The notes beneath the pieces are model-generated. The model searched no databases. It worked only from the letters and a program-made list of their open reading frames with translations, and was not told the DNA's origin. Source: Parasitella parasitica (Eukaryota > Mucoromycota > Mucoromycetes > Mucorales > Mucoraceae). From it: a stretch of DNA of 48,216 nucleotides. Positions 31,265-41,622 of this stretch are shown piece after piece. Where the stretch lies: NCBI GenBank assembly GCA_025201805.1, contig MU619359.1, positions 31,210 through 79,425 of the forward strand. The letters are read 5' to 3'. The position numbers and the translations under genes were made by a program. How positions within the stretch are numbered: position 1 is the first letter of the stretch; every line of letters starts with the position of its first letter.

Positions 31265-31800
31265 TATGCTCCAGACGCTATATGCTTACTTAATTAAACT
31301 AATGCATTTTGACTTAACGTAGGCTTATTCGACTAATATTTGCTTATCTGACTAAACTTATGGGTAATTAAATTAAACTTACGCTTATTTAACTAAATTT
31401 ATGCTTATTTACCAGACTTACGCTTAATTAACTAAACTTATGTTTATTTGGCAAAACTAATGCCTATTTGACTGACGAATGCTTATTGAATAAGCTTATG
31501 CTTATTTAACTAAACTTATGCTTATTTGACTAGACAAATGCTTATTTATCAGACTTAATCAATTAAACTTATGTTTGTTCGACAAAACATATAATTTTTC
31601 GACTAAGTTTATGCTTATTTAACTAGACTTACGCTTATTTACCAGACTTATGCTTCTTTGACTAACTTGAGAGTATTTGACAAAACTTACGCTTGTTCGA
31701 CTAAACTTATAATTTTTCGACTAAGCGTATGCTTATTTGGCTAAACTTATACTTATTTGACTAAACTTAAGCTTATTAACTACACTCATCATACTTGACC
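31265..31800. repeat. Minisatellite of about 20 bp, some 26 degenerate copies
   Basis: Imperfect tandem repeats with consensus near ACTTATGCTTATTTGACTAA. Variants include GCTTATTTAACTAAACTTAT and GCTTATTTACCAGACTTA. It starts right after the inverted-repeat arm and stops near 31795. No coding frame. Copies differ at many sites, so the array is not freshly amplified. Confidence 0.85.
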
Positions 31801-32161
31801 AGACCAGTACTAAACCGAAATCAAAAAAATTAACTTTAACTCATGCTTTATTAATGGCTTTGTAGCATCTGTAAAAATATATACTACGACGAATATGAGA
31901 TATATCACTATCTTTTTATTGAAACTTTTATGATGAATTAGCGGATCATCCTCTCCAACTCGTATAATCAATCACTCACGGACTTTTTATAATGCAATCA
32001 ATGAGGGATGACGTATAAACAAACCAAATGGGTCAAACTGTAAATTTGTTTCTCCAGTCACCAAATTCACCCCCTGGTGTGTTTTTCAACAGCATTTTAT
32101 ATATTTCTATTCTTTCCTGTCCTTTTTAGTGCCCCACACTTTCTAAAACCAACTTTTAAAT
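31801..32161. other. Intergenic, promoter side of ATP synthase subunit f
   Basis: No gene seen. Pyrimidine-rich sequence (about 32103-32130) precedes the ATG at 32162. Confidence 0.45.
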
Positions 32162-32590
32162 ATGAGTGCCATTTTCCGTCGTGCCTACACCACCAAGACT
32201 CTTATTCCTCCTAATGTAGCTGCTGCTACTAGACTTTCTGGCTCTGCCAAGGATGGTCAAATATCTCAATTGGTCAGCTTCTACAAGGTTTGTTGCAAAC
32301 TCTTCGCTAAAATTTCGAGAAATTTATGAAAAAGAAAACATAGAAATTGCCCAAGGGTACCGCTGAAGCTCCCAAGCCCTCTGGTCCTTGGGGCCATTAT
32401 AAGGCTCGCTACATTGATGGTGACAACGCCTCTGTTACTCCCTTGATTCACCTCATCTTTGGTGTCTTTGCTATCGGTTATACTATCGATTATCACTTCC
32501 ATTTGAGTAAGTCGTCTTGTCTAATATGAATATACCAAGATACTGATATGATATTTTACAGAGCACCATAAGAACGTGGAACACCATTAA
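32162..32590 (+). CDS. ATP17: ATP synthase subunit f, mitochondrial
   Basis: Small membrane subunit of the Fo sector of mitochondrial ATP synthase, part of the dimerising peripheral region. Three exons (32162-32287, 32344-32506, 32562-32590) give 105 residues, the usual length. The N-terminus, MSAIFRRAYTTKTLIPPNVA, is a mitochondrial presequence. Conserved blocks: KLPKGTAEAPKPSGPWGHYK, ARYIDGDNASVTPLIHL, the single membrane helix IFGVFAIGYTIDYHFHL, and the short basic end KHHKNVEHH. The two junctions keep YKKLPKG and HLKHHKN continuous, as in yeast Atp17. Confidence 0.93.
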
Positions 32591-32847
32591 AGCGCTTTTT
32601 ATTTATTCTAGAAAGGAGCTGAACATTTCGAAGCAATAAAAAAACACATGAAATTATGTATTTACCTTGTATGCGATTACACTTATCAACAGAACTCGAG
32701 TTATTCGAAATAAATAAAAAATTGAAAAAAAAAGGATGAGAAACTCTTCTTTTTTTGGTTGCAATGTAGACGTTCATGTATTTTATTCATTCGAATCAAT
32801 ATTGTAAACGTCGTTAATTTGTATAAAGTCGTATTGTCTTCGTCGAT

Positions 32848-34089
32848 TTAAGCGTCATCAGAAGGGAACATAGCATTACCGTAGGCTATACTTTCCTTCA
32901 TAACACGCTTTGCTTTATCATTTAAATCTGACAGTGGAACAGTTGTTTCAAGATCTTTCTTAATCAGTCGATAACCAACTTCAGGGACCATAACTTGCTG
33001 TAAAAACTCCAAAGGTAACTGCAGTGAAACCAAATGATCATTTAAGTACCCTGTATCTAAATACGTTCTTGTTAGTGTCTTGAGAATAGCTGCAGCACCT
33101 TTTGGACCATAGTAACCGGGCAGAGTTGCAGTAAATCGATTCAATAAACTCATAGTGCTTCTTGCTTTTGTTTGGCCTTGCTCTTCGTATGCTTTTTCTG
33201 CTAGCTTGCGATAATCACTATCCACTCCTTTGCAAATGACTTCCTTAAGTTCTTTATCGAATGTTTTCATGGTCGATTCAATCTTTTCAAAATCGATTTC
33301 CCTTGGGTAGCCTTTCTTGATGCCCTGCGGCTTGATAACGAGTTCTAGTCTATGTAATTTGCAAAATTTATCTTTTTCTTCATTGGACACAGGTCTCTTG
33401 CTCTCAAAACCAACCGGTCTGCTAAACGAAGAAGATCCATTCATGTCGTCAAAATGTTGTTTCTGCTTTGTGGCGTATTCTTTGTCTTTTCCTTCTAGGG
33501 CCTTCAGTGCTTTGCTAATAGGCTTTGTGATTGGGAATAGAGACTCGCTACAGAATGGGCAAATTCTTTGGTCCTCTGTAATTTCACACTCGCCGTCTTC
33601 TATGGTCTTATCCCATGATTCTATAAGTATATCTAATTCTTTTGTATTTTCACCTGTCTTGTTCTTTTTGGCAGGGATTCTAAGCCCAGATGCAGCAAAA
33701 GGGTTTATTCTTTTCTTTGTATGAAGCTTCAAACCGTCAGTAGGTAAAGTTGCTGTGAGATTGTCGCTCTTGTTTGTGCTCCTCGTTGGTATAAGTTTCT
33801 TTCCGACAGTAGGTTTAAAGTGTTCTTCTGAATCTGACAATGGAGATAGTGGTGATGACGGAGATAGTGGTGACGATGACGACGATGGTGCTGGAGATAA
33901 TGATGTAGAGGAAGAGAGCCTAGATCTACGGTGTGGGTTGGCATTGACACTATACTCGATTTTTCTAGTTGGGGGTAATGTTATATTGTTGCGGCTACTA
34001 TCAAGGGCTCGAGCCAATTCCTTGGAGCTCTTTTTACAATTACTGAAGTGCTTCGTAGAAATACGCACCTTGCTAGTGTTTTTTTGCAT
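32848..34089 (-). CDS. RTC4-like domain protein
   Basis: Intronless, 413 residues. The N-terminal half is basic and disordered, with a Ser/Pro repeat (SLSPAPSSSSSPLSPSSPLS) that comes from a short GATAGTGGTGATGACG-type DNA repeat on the plus strand. A single zinc-like C-P-F-C (ICPFCSESLFP) precedes the domain, which carries KFCKLHRLELVIKPQG, GYPREIDFEKIESTMKTF and an end block TYLDTGYLNDHLVSLQLPLE. The order FC..H, then a Y/W-P-x-x-I-D-F, is that of the fungal RTC4-like domain (restriction of telomere capping 4). Molecular function is unknown in the family. A nuclear site is likely from basic patches. It is divergent from the gene at 34526. Confidence 0.75.
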   Translation of the reverse strand: MQKNTSKVRISTKHFSNCKKSSKELARALDSSRNNITLPPTRKIEYSVNANPHRRSRLSSSTSLSPAPSSSSSPLSPSSPLSPLSDSEEHFKPTVGKKLIPTRSTNKSDNLTATLPTDGLKLHTKKRINPFAASGLRIPAKKNKTGENTKELDILIESWDKTIEDGECEITEDQRICPFCSESLFPITKPISKALKALEGKDKEYATKQKQHFDDMNGSSSFSRPVGFESKRPVSNEEKDKFCKLHRLELVIKPQGIKKGYPREIDFEKIESTMKTFDKELKEVICKGVDSDYRKLAEKAYEEQGQTKARSTMSLLNRFTATLPGYYGPKGAAAILKTLTRTYLDTGYLNDHLVSLQLPLEFLQQVMVPEVGYRLIKKDLETTVPLSDLNDKAKRVMKESIAYGNAMFPSDDA

Positions 34090-34525
34090 TATATATGCTT
34101 TAAGAAAATACAGACAATAAAAGCACGTCTGTAGAACGTTTTGTAAATGTAAAATGAAAAAGCCACTAGAAGATTTTGCCTCGACAGTACGTCATTTATG
34201 TAATATTCAAGCCATTTCAGTTAGTTAGCTTTTGAAAGATCGAGGTTACATGTTTTTAAATATATTCCTAGCTCATGTTGATGATAAAACAGACTTCTAT
34301 TATGTATAGTTGTTGAAAAGCTGTGTTCAAAGGCAAAACCAAAATTTTACATTTTTTCAAATGGTTTATCAGAATTTCTTCAGGATGAAAAGTCAAAATA
34401 TCGCATCCCTCAGTTTCAGCTTTTTTGGCTAACATGCACATCAATGACGTAATCTCACTAGACAGATAAATATTGGTTAAATGTCCATCATTTTCATCTC
34501 TCTTCTTTATCATCCCTCGAATAAA
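34090..34525. promoter_or_regulatory. Divergent promoter region (RTC4-like / tubby-like)
   Basis: 436 bases between two divergent intronless genes. A minus open frame at 34268-34558 overlaps the start of the plus gene and has no supported product, so I left it out. No TATA box placed with confidence. Confidence 0.4.
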
Positions 34526-35707
34526 ATGAAACCAGATACCATCGATAATCAGACACAAAAACCAGATACCATAGACTCAGCAATTGTCTCTTATGACAAG
34601 CCAAATACATACGACAATGACGATGAGAAAATACCCCAAAAAAGTACTATTACGCATTTACCCCAGGAAGTCATTGACGATTTAATCGTAAGGGCGGAAT
34701 TTGTGGATGGCAAAAGGCCAGCAATCAGAACAGACGATGACGATGAAGACGAAAACGAAGACGCAGACAAGGACGAAAAGCTGCTAAGTACTCGATTGAC
34801 CGCCTCTTTGATATCCTATGTACCTTCATCAACAACTGTGCTTAGCACATATTCATCTAGCCCCGTCGTGGCAGTAAGTCCCAGCGCATCCAGCGTCAGC
34901 AGCAATAGCAGTAATACAAGTAGCGCCACAAGTAGACTTGCTCTACTACAAATCCTAAAACAGAAGCCAATGGAGGAAATGCTGAATTATGATCTACGCA
35001 AAGTTTCCTTACTAAGACCTCAGGAGCACGATATTTATTTCAAGGGAACGAAAGTCCTTGCTTACAAAAAAGTGCAGCCTCACTCTTACTCTTGGGGCTT
35101 CCAAAATATATTATACCGCATAGCACTTAATACAAACGAAAGAATCAAGGTTGCAGAGGCGAGAAGAAGAGCATTCAGAAAGGAAATCACTATAGAGTGG
35201 GGGGATTTCCCTGTAATTTTGAATGAAAAGACATTTGAGCAAGAGCGGGAGGCAGAGGAAGAAGAGAACGATTTTGATGATGAGTCGATTGTGACAACTT
35301 CAGGGACGGTTGATACAATAACATCCAATCAGCTGCACAATCGTACAAACTCACACTTGTTATTTACATACGATACCGAGTATGAAGGGTATCGTGTTTG
35401 CTGGAAAAGAGCAAGTTTGCTATCACATGATATGGTGTGCCAACTTCGCCCAGATAAATGTTTGGAGGAAGGAGATGCTGCTAGTCAGAAATGGCGTGTT
35501 ATAGCAGAATTCGATAGTCACCGTATGGGTTATCTCATTCATTTGGGTGAACTGATTATTGATAAAAATGCCTTGAAATTGGTGAAGAGGCCGGATCACT
35601 TGGAAGCACATATCATTGTTACCTGCTGCACTTTGATTGATTTGATGAGGGAAGTCGTAGAAAAGGCAGTTGGGCTAAACAAAGGTGGCGTAGTTGGTAG
35701 TGATTAA
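34526..35707 (+). CDS. Hypothetical protein, tubby/LURP-one-like C-terminal domain candidate
   Basis: Intronless, 393 residues from the ATG at 34526. An ATG at 34481 would add 15 hydrophobic residues. The N-terminus repeats KPDTID twice, then an acidic run (TDDDDEDENEDADKDEK) and a Ser/Val-rich linker. The folded C-terminal half includes EEMLNYDLRKVSLLRPQEHD, SWGFQNILYRIALN, WGDFPVILNE, LLFTYDTEYEGYRVCWKRAS, LLSHDMVCQLRPDKC, KWRVIAEFDSH and LEAHIIVTCCTLIDLMREVV. The pattern of a yR-x-W-K-R-x-SLLSHD strand, an aspartate-bearing strand, then a hydrophobic central helix suggests a tubby-like beta barrel around a helix. This is a fold guess from pattern only. Function unknown. Confidence 0.65.
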   Translation: MKPDTIDNQTQKPDTIDSAIVSYDKPNTYDNDDEKIPQKSTITHLPQEVIDDLIVRAEFVDGKRPAIRTDDDDEDENEDADKDEKLLSTRLTASLISYVPSSTTVLSTYSSSPVVAVSPSASSVSSNSSNTSSATSRLALLQILKQKPMEEMLNYDLRKVSLLRPQEHDIYFKGTKVLAYKKVQPHSYSWGFQNILYRIALNTNERIKVAEARRRAFRKEITIEWGDFPVILNEKTFEQEREAEEEENDFDDESIVTTSGTVDTITSNQLHNRTNSHLLFTYDTEYEGYRVCWKRASLLSHDMVCQLRPDKCLEEGDAASQKWRVIAEFDSHRMGYLIHLGELIIDKNALKLVKRPDHLEAHIIVTCCTLIDLMREVVEKAVGLNKGGVVGSD

Positions 35708-37593
35708 ACATCATTTATTCATAGAATACATAATAAAATCATTTTGCCGTGTAATGCATATTAGGTCGTTTTTCATGTATGCATATGCAAGGCGTCGAAT
35801 GACTTTTGGGTTGAATCAAGCGAATGTTTATTTATAAACATATGTGCTCATCATTAGTAGTAAAGACACGAATTTTTCTCAAGAAAAAGAAAACGGGGTT
35901 CAATCCTAGATGATGTGTCAATTTCCCAACCGGAAGTCAAACTCAAGTAAACTCAATCCTGAACACAATTCAGGAACATATCCCAATGGATCATGTTCCT
36001 TATTTATAACTCAACATGACATGTTCATGGACAATAGATACAATTTATCGTTCCATTCTCTTAATCACACTATGTCTTCACACTTGTATCTTATCCTCCC
36101 ATCAGTCCACTTAATAAACACATCATTCATCTTGTTACACTTTATTCACCTTGTTGGCTCTGTTTATTCTTGGTATACTCCTGGCTTCAACCCCGGGGAA
36201 GTAGCACCAAAAAAAGAACAAATAAGATGATTTTTTAAGTCTAGACATAGATCTTTTTATATAATTAATTTTATGCTACAAAATAACATACGTAAAAATG
36301 GCTTGAAATATATTTTCATGAAGTATTAGCATTAAGCAATAATAATATAAAATTAAATCGTAAATCTTCAAAAAAAAATTTCAAATTGAACAAAAAATAA
36401 CAAAAATTACCTAATTAGTGTGATTGTATTTATCTGCTTCTGGGCGTTTTTATGATGTTACTCTCAAGCAATATCAACAAGTGAAGGAGAGAAATACGAG
36501 AAATTGTACTGAAGGTATTTCACCAAAATTATGAAAAAAGTTACGTATAAATCGAAAATAGTATGACTGTAATCTGGGATATCTGAAGTATGCTAGTATT
36601 TAAATACGTTTGAGTCAAGTAGATCAAAACGAGAAAACGATGGGTTTTCTCATGTTTTATATAAGAAAATGGTCGGGACGACCTGCTTGTATATTTCAAA
36701 AAACGACGTTATTTACCAAAAAAGGTGATTCTTTAAGCTGTAAAAAGCGTTATGTATTACAATTAGTTAAGATATATAGCAATTGATATCGTCCACCATA
36801 ACAAAAACCAAGTCAAATATTGATCGAAACAAGATGCAATTACATAAATTTATTTGCAACAGATATTTATATATAAGCAACACATGTTTGCAACAGCAAA
36901 AAAAAAACCAAAGACCATCACCATTTTTTGCTTTAAAATATTTTGTAAATTGGGTTCATTCAATAATGTAGATCAAGGTTTATTGTTGAAATAAAAATAA
37001 GAAGCATGTAAATAAACTAGATTAAACAGAATGCGAGGTCATTTGTGTACATATCCATGTACACTTTCGTTAATAGTGTAATTGATCTCCCTCATAATCG
37101 TACACAGTGTACATGCAAAAAAACATGTATTATAGGCTTATGACTGGACTGTTGATTCGCTTTAAACAATGAATATAACAAAGAATACAATGAATTCTTC
37201 ACTGTAAACACGCCTCCTAACGCAGACAGCAAAGCTCCTTCCCTTCCTCCATATATTTTGACCCTCCTTATACTAATACATATATTTGATCGAATTTAGT
37301 TACTTTATGATTAATCAGATCTTAATACATACAAAATTGTGCATTTCATTGTTTTCTGATCAATTCATATCAAGTATAATGAGACTCTCATTTAAAAAAG
37401 AACAGATAACGTTGAAAATCTTTTCCAAGATGGCGTCGTAAAATGTGCGCTTTACATTGCGTTTGATATCAGAAAGCATCCCCTCTCTCTCCTATATTTT
37501 TTTTTTCTTTTCTGAAGCTGCATGATTATATAAAAATCCGAGTGGTGTCATTTTCATTATTGTACTCTTTTTCTTTTCAATCATATAAAAACA
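35708..37593. other. 1.9-kb intergenic region with dispersed repeat
   Basis: No gene recognised. Holds repeat copy 2 (35975-36112) within a wider possible mobile remnant (about 35900-36210). The rest is AT-rich, with A/T runs. The last roughly 100 bases are T/C-rich, leading to the RAS start. Confidence 0.5.
35975..36112 (+). repeat. Dispersed repeat, copy 2 (matches 8528-8661)
   Basis: Same orientation and block order as copy 1. Flanking features are GGGGTTCAATCCTAG at 35896 and TGGCTTCAACCCCGGGG near 36182. The second resembles a primer-binding-type site, which would fit a solo LTR followed by retroelement leader. This is an inference only, and no coding retroelement is nearby. Confidence 0.6.
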
Positions 37594-38439
37594 ATGTCCA
37601 AAGCAGCTACTGTCCTCCTTGAGTAAGAGAAAAGCTTGCAGCTTACAATATTTATTTGATCTTATATATTAATATGCTTGCGTAGATACAAAATTGCCAT
37701 GGTTGGTGATGGCGGTATATACATATAAATTTGATAGTCGTGTTTCGTTGCTCTAACATTATTCTAGGTGTTGGCAAATCTGCTATGACAATCCAGTTTA
37801 CTCAATCGCAGTTTGTGGATGAGTATGACCCCACAATTGAAGGCATGTTACTTGATTGCTATAATAATGATTCACCAGCTAACGCAAGTTACAGACTCTT
37901 ATCGTAAGCAATGCTTGATTGACAACCATAGTGCTATGTTGGATATTCTTGATACAGCAGGACAAGAGGAATACAGGTATATAGTGTAGTATATTACTCG
38001 CTTTGTCCAATGACCGACTCATCAACGGGTAGTGCTATGAGCGAACAATACATGAGAGACAGAAATGGATTCGTGTTAGTTTACTCCATCACCTCAATCC
38101 AGTCATTCGAGCGAATTAAGAAATTCTACGAAAAAATTGCCCAAGTAAAAGATGGCGAACCATTTACAGTGATTTTAATTGGAAATAAATGCGATTTAGC
38201 GCACCAGCGACAAGTTTTAAAATCTGGTATAGATAGTGTTTTATAAAGTACAACGAACCAAGCTGATTTTTTTCCTAGACGGTGACAAGTTGGCTAAAGA
38301 ATATAATTGTCGATTTTTGGAAGCATCGGCCAAACAGAGAATCAAAGTAGATGAGACGTTTTATGAATTGGTTCGCGATATACGAAATACAAAAGTGGAA
38401 GAGGAAAAGGAGGAATCATTCTGTTGCATTATTATGTAA
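37594..38439 (+). CDS. RAS: RAS-family small GTPase
   Basis: Membrane-anchored GTPase switch. Six exons (37594-37622, 37686-37714, 37768-37842, 37895-37976, 38033-38226, 38279-38439) give 189 residues, the Ras length. G1 is [15 protein letters not shown]18 sits where human Ras has Ala11, while both glycines of the loop are kept. The effector loop is EYDPTIEDSYRKQC, as in true Ras. G3 is [12 protein letters not shown]4 is IGNKCDL and G5 is EASAK. The end C-I-I-M is a CAAX box for farnesylation, with another Cys just before it for palmitoylation. The last residues before it are acidic (VEEEKEESF), unlike the basic hypervariable tail of many Ras proteins. Intron 3 uses a GC donor (GCATGT). The stop is 3 bases from the stop of UTP7 on the other strand. 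Confidence 0.95.
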
Positions 38440-38442
38440 ATT

Positions 38443-40226
38443 TTATTCAAAAATGTCGAGTGTAGTGAAAGGTTTGTCTCTATTTTGGTCCTTTGCATTT
38501 TTTGCCTTTTCTAATGCAATCTTCTCATCCATGTCAGCCTATTCCGGGTGGATTAATAATTAATATATATGCCAATTAATAAATAACCATAGATGTTTAC
38601 CATTTTATGATCAACCACGTTTTTGGCTTTCTTGCGCCTATGTCTCTTTAATGCAGAATTTCTGCCTCTCATTCTCTTCCTTTCTTTTTCTGGTGTATCT
38701 GGTGTGTTTGCCTCTTGCTCCTCTTCTCTTCTCTTCAATATATCGGCCTTTGTAAGCCTGTTGATTTTACCAATCTGTGTAGGGTCCAACATAATCATAT
38801 CAGGCTGAAGTTTATCCAATAACGTATGCACCTCAGTTTCTTGTCTCTGCCTCTTGGTTTGGAAGGGATTGGCCTCAAGTGTATCAAAGTTGGCTTCACC
38901 TGCTCCAGGAATAACAATGCTAGAGATACCTTTTTGATGGCCATAACCCAACACATCTTCAAAAGGCACAAATTTGAGATCTTGTATAGTTGACCCTGCT
39001 TCTAAATGTGACATGTAGGGCGATTGTTGTTTTGATCTAAATGCATCCTTCCAGACTTGAACATGTGAATTCAAGCCAACACCTAATAAGCCTGTGTCCG
39101 AGATATCTAATGATGAAGCTGTTCGCGGTGTATAATATTCTTGAAGACAGCCGTAAGTACGAATATCCCAAATCTTCAATTGCCCGTCTGCTCCAGATGT
39201 GGCCATGTAATTTCCCCCTCTATCGACTGCCATAGCTCGCAACGGTCCGCGATGGCACTGCATTTTCACTAAAGGCGCAGGCATTGAAGGTGACCAAAGC
39301 GTCACTGTGCCGTTTTGATGGCCAAGATGAATAACAGCATTATAACGATTCTGTGTCATAGTGTTGCATGGTCCAAGTTTTGTACGTTTCTCTGCAACAA
39401 GTTCACCAGTAGATGTATCTTGGTATTTGAGATATCCATTGCTGCCGATCGATGCAAGCAGATAATGATAGGGAAGAAATTCGAGTTTATCGACATAGGT
39501 ATGATTTTGCAGTCGATGAATTTCCAAGCCTGATTTATCGTAAATGTAAACATATTTCTTTTGCGCTACTGCCAGTAACGTTTCGTTATGGAGCCACGTA
39601 ACATCGCGCACAGTTTCATTGACATGTGTTTCGAAATGAAGTCCTCCAGTTTGCCAATCGAAGGCTGCAATATGGCCTTTATGGCCCCCAACCAACAAAT
39701 GACGGCCGTTACGGGTATAGTCAATCGAATAAGGTCCAAATTCTGGTAAATCAAGAGAAAAGATCTATCATCGAGATTGGTGTTGGTTGAAATACTGTGT
39801 CAACATTTTCGATACTATACGTTACCTTGCTGACAGTGTTGACATCAAGACTAGGAGCAAGTTGATCTTGTCGAAATTTAAACGTTTTTTCGAGACCTTC
39901 AGCCTCCAAGTAACCACCTTCTTCCTGCAATAGCATCTCAGCCCTAGCAGCTGCACGAGCAGCATCTCTATTGTTCTTTTCTTGGTGAGTAATTTTTGCT
40001 TTCAGCTTTCTATCGGCAATTTTCTATAATCAAACAGCTTAGTTTAATAACTGTAAACGAGCTTTAAAAAAGTCAAATTTACATTGGTTTCAGCAGCAGG
40101 AGCCACTCTCATATACTTTTCTTCGTTTTGAACAGGTTCCTCACTTTCCGCCATCTTTTTGATTTTGGGTAAGGTGTAAGTTCCGGGTGCTTTTTGTTTG
40201 ATGGTCTTGTTTTTATTCTTTGCCAT
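38443..40226 (-). CDS. UTP7: UTP7/WDR46, U3 snoRNP (SSU processome) WD-repeat protein
   Basis: Component of the small-subunit processome, needed for early 18S rRNA processing in the nucleolus. Exons 40226-40083, 40023-39826, 39764-38601 and 38538-38443 give 533 residues. Basic N-terminus (MAKNKNKTIKQKAPGTYTLP), a charged helix (ITHQEKNNRDAARAAARAEM), then FSLDLPEFGPYSIDYTRNGR and HLLVGGHKGHIAAFDWQTGG, both diagnostic of UTP7. WD repeats follow, including NGTVTLWSPSMPAPLVKMQC, HRGPLRAMAVDRGGNYMATS and GADGQLKIWDIRTYGCLQEY. The BING4-type C-terminus has GYGHQKGISSIVIPGAGEAN, NPFQTKRQRQETEVHTLLDK and a very basic stretch (RMRGRNSALKRHRRKKAKNV). The last exon (ADMDEKIALEKAKNAK) ends in TLDIFE. 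Confidence 0.95.
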
Positions 40227-41622
40227 GGTTTGTGATAATATGGTGAACCCACATTTAAAAAAATCTCGAGAGTTTTGTAAATCAAGTTCGCTAGTATAAA
40301 CAGTCGTTAAAAAGCAACCTAAAAGCCACGATTGTTTAGCATTGATGCATGAGATTGATCTGTATTAATATTTGATATGCTAGCCCTCATTATGAACTAG
40401 TCTTCAATAAATCATAGTAGACCACTGGAACTAAGTTATGACTTTATTCAGCTCCTTTTGATAGTTGGTTACACTTTAAATCTTCAAAATTCTTATGATA
40501 TTCTTCGTTTAGATCTTTTACTCTGCGGATGCCTCCTAAAGTGTGACTAAAATCAAATACCTATGCACATTATGAATGACCAGCAGCATACAGTACGGAT
40601 TTGCATTCAAGACAGGCACTTTATTATTTATTGCAAGAACAAGAAAAAGCTACTCTAGGCCCCCTTTTCATTCTTTTCGTTCTCGAAATGGCATTTAAGG
40701 GGAGGTCTGTTCTGTATAATCAGCTAGACGAAGGTACTTTTTTCTAGCTGGGATACTGTTGATTTTTATTTCAATTACATGATTCTTGCCTTTTTAACTT
40801 TCGAAATCACACTCATCTAGAGCAACTAGAGCTCGTTATTATCATCAGTTTCTCCTTCCGCATGATAATCGTGTTGTAAAAATTGTACCCGCCGCTGTCA
40901 AAAGTGATTGAGAGCTTGCATTGAGACAGTGTTGCAGGGGCCTTAAATAGCACCGTAGGCCTAAAACTTGGAAAATAAGATAAAGCTACAGAAAAAACGC
41001 ACTCAAAATACCGTCAAACAAAGTAAAAGTGCTATCAAAACACACAATAGAGGTGAAGACCCATTTAATGCCATATTTGCAAGGTTTATGCAGATTTTTT
41101 GCAGCTTTTTAAGGACAGGCTTCTTAGACTTTTTTTTGGGGGGGGGGGCCTAACTTTCAAAATCGGAGCGTGCATTATATAAGCACTCTACATGTGTATA
41201 AATACCATCATTAGAAAGCCAAGAAACAGGAAGACTTATATAGTATAAATTTGTATACCAATCTGTTGAATTGCCATAGGTACAGCCCTTTGAAGAAGCA
41301 CCTGTTTAAAATATCACGTCAAACTGGCCTTGAGCGCTGAGTTCCGAATCGTCCCAAAAATCAAGAAACTAGGATTAAACTGTTTCGTATATGACAATGG
41401 AAAAGGCTTCAAAATATCTTCTGCTGAGCGTCTGTAGGCTGTTTTTTTCAGTCTGCACTAAATATCAGCATTCCCAGCCTCGTACAATCAATTTGTACCT
41501 TCAATTTTGTAATCGTAGATAAACATGCGCCACTGCAGCTGTTAATATTTTTCATGAAACAAAGATCGGGTCCTGCCATTACAAGTGGGAAATAAATTGT
41601 TTATTATCAATAAAAAGAGTGT
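40227..41622. other. 1.4-kb intergenic region, no gene seen
   Basis: The left end serves as the UTP7 promoter. A 10-base G run at 41140-41149 and T runs are present. A short plus open frame (40968-41153) has no motif and no splice continuation. Possible transposon debris, not identifiable. Confidence 0.45.

Noticed and set aside
31265-31800. Tandem units looked at as a CRISPR-like array
   Set aside because: Units are contiguous, degenerate and without unique spacers, in a eukaryotic genome. It is a minisatellite.
33317-34120. Plus-strand open frames opposite the RTC4-like gene
   Set aside because: They mirror the Ser/Pro repeat and zinc-motif region of the minus gene and show no motif of their own.
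35880-35910. GGGGTTCAATCCTAG as a tRNA B box
   Set aside because: No matching A box, acceptor stem or cloverleaf could be drawn around it.
40968-41153. Short basic frame before the G10 run
   Set aside because: 61 codons, Lys-rich, no family features, ends in a low-complexity tract.
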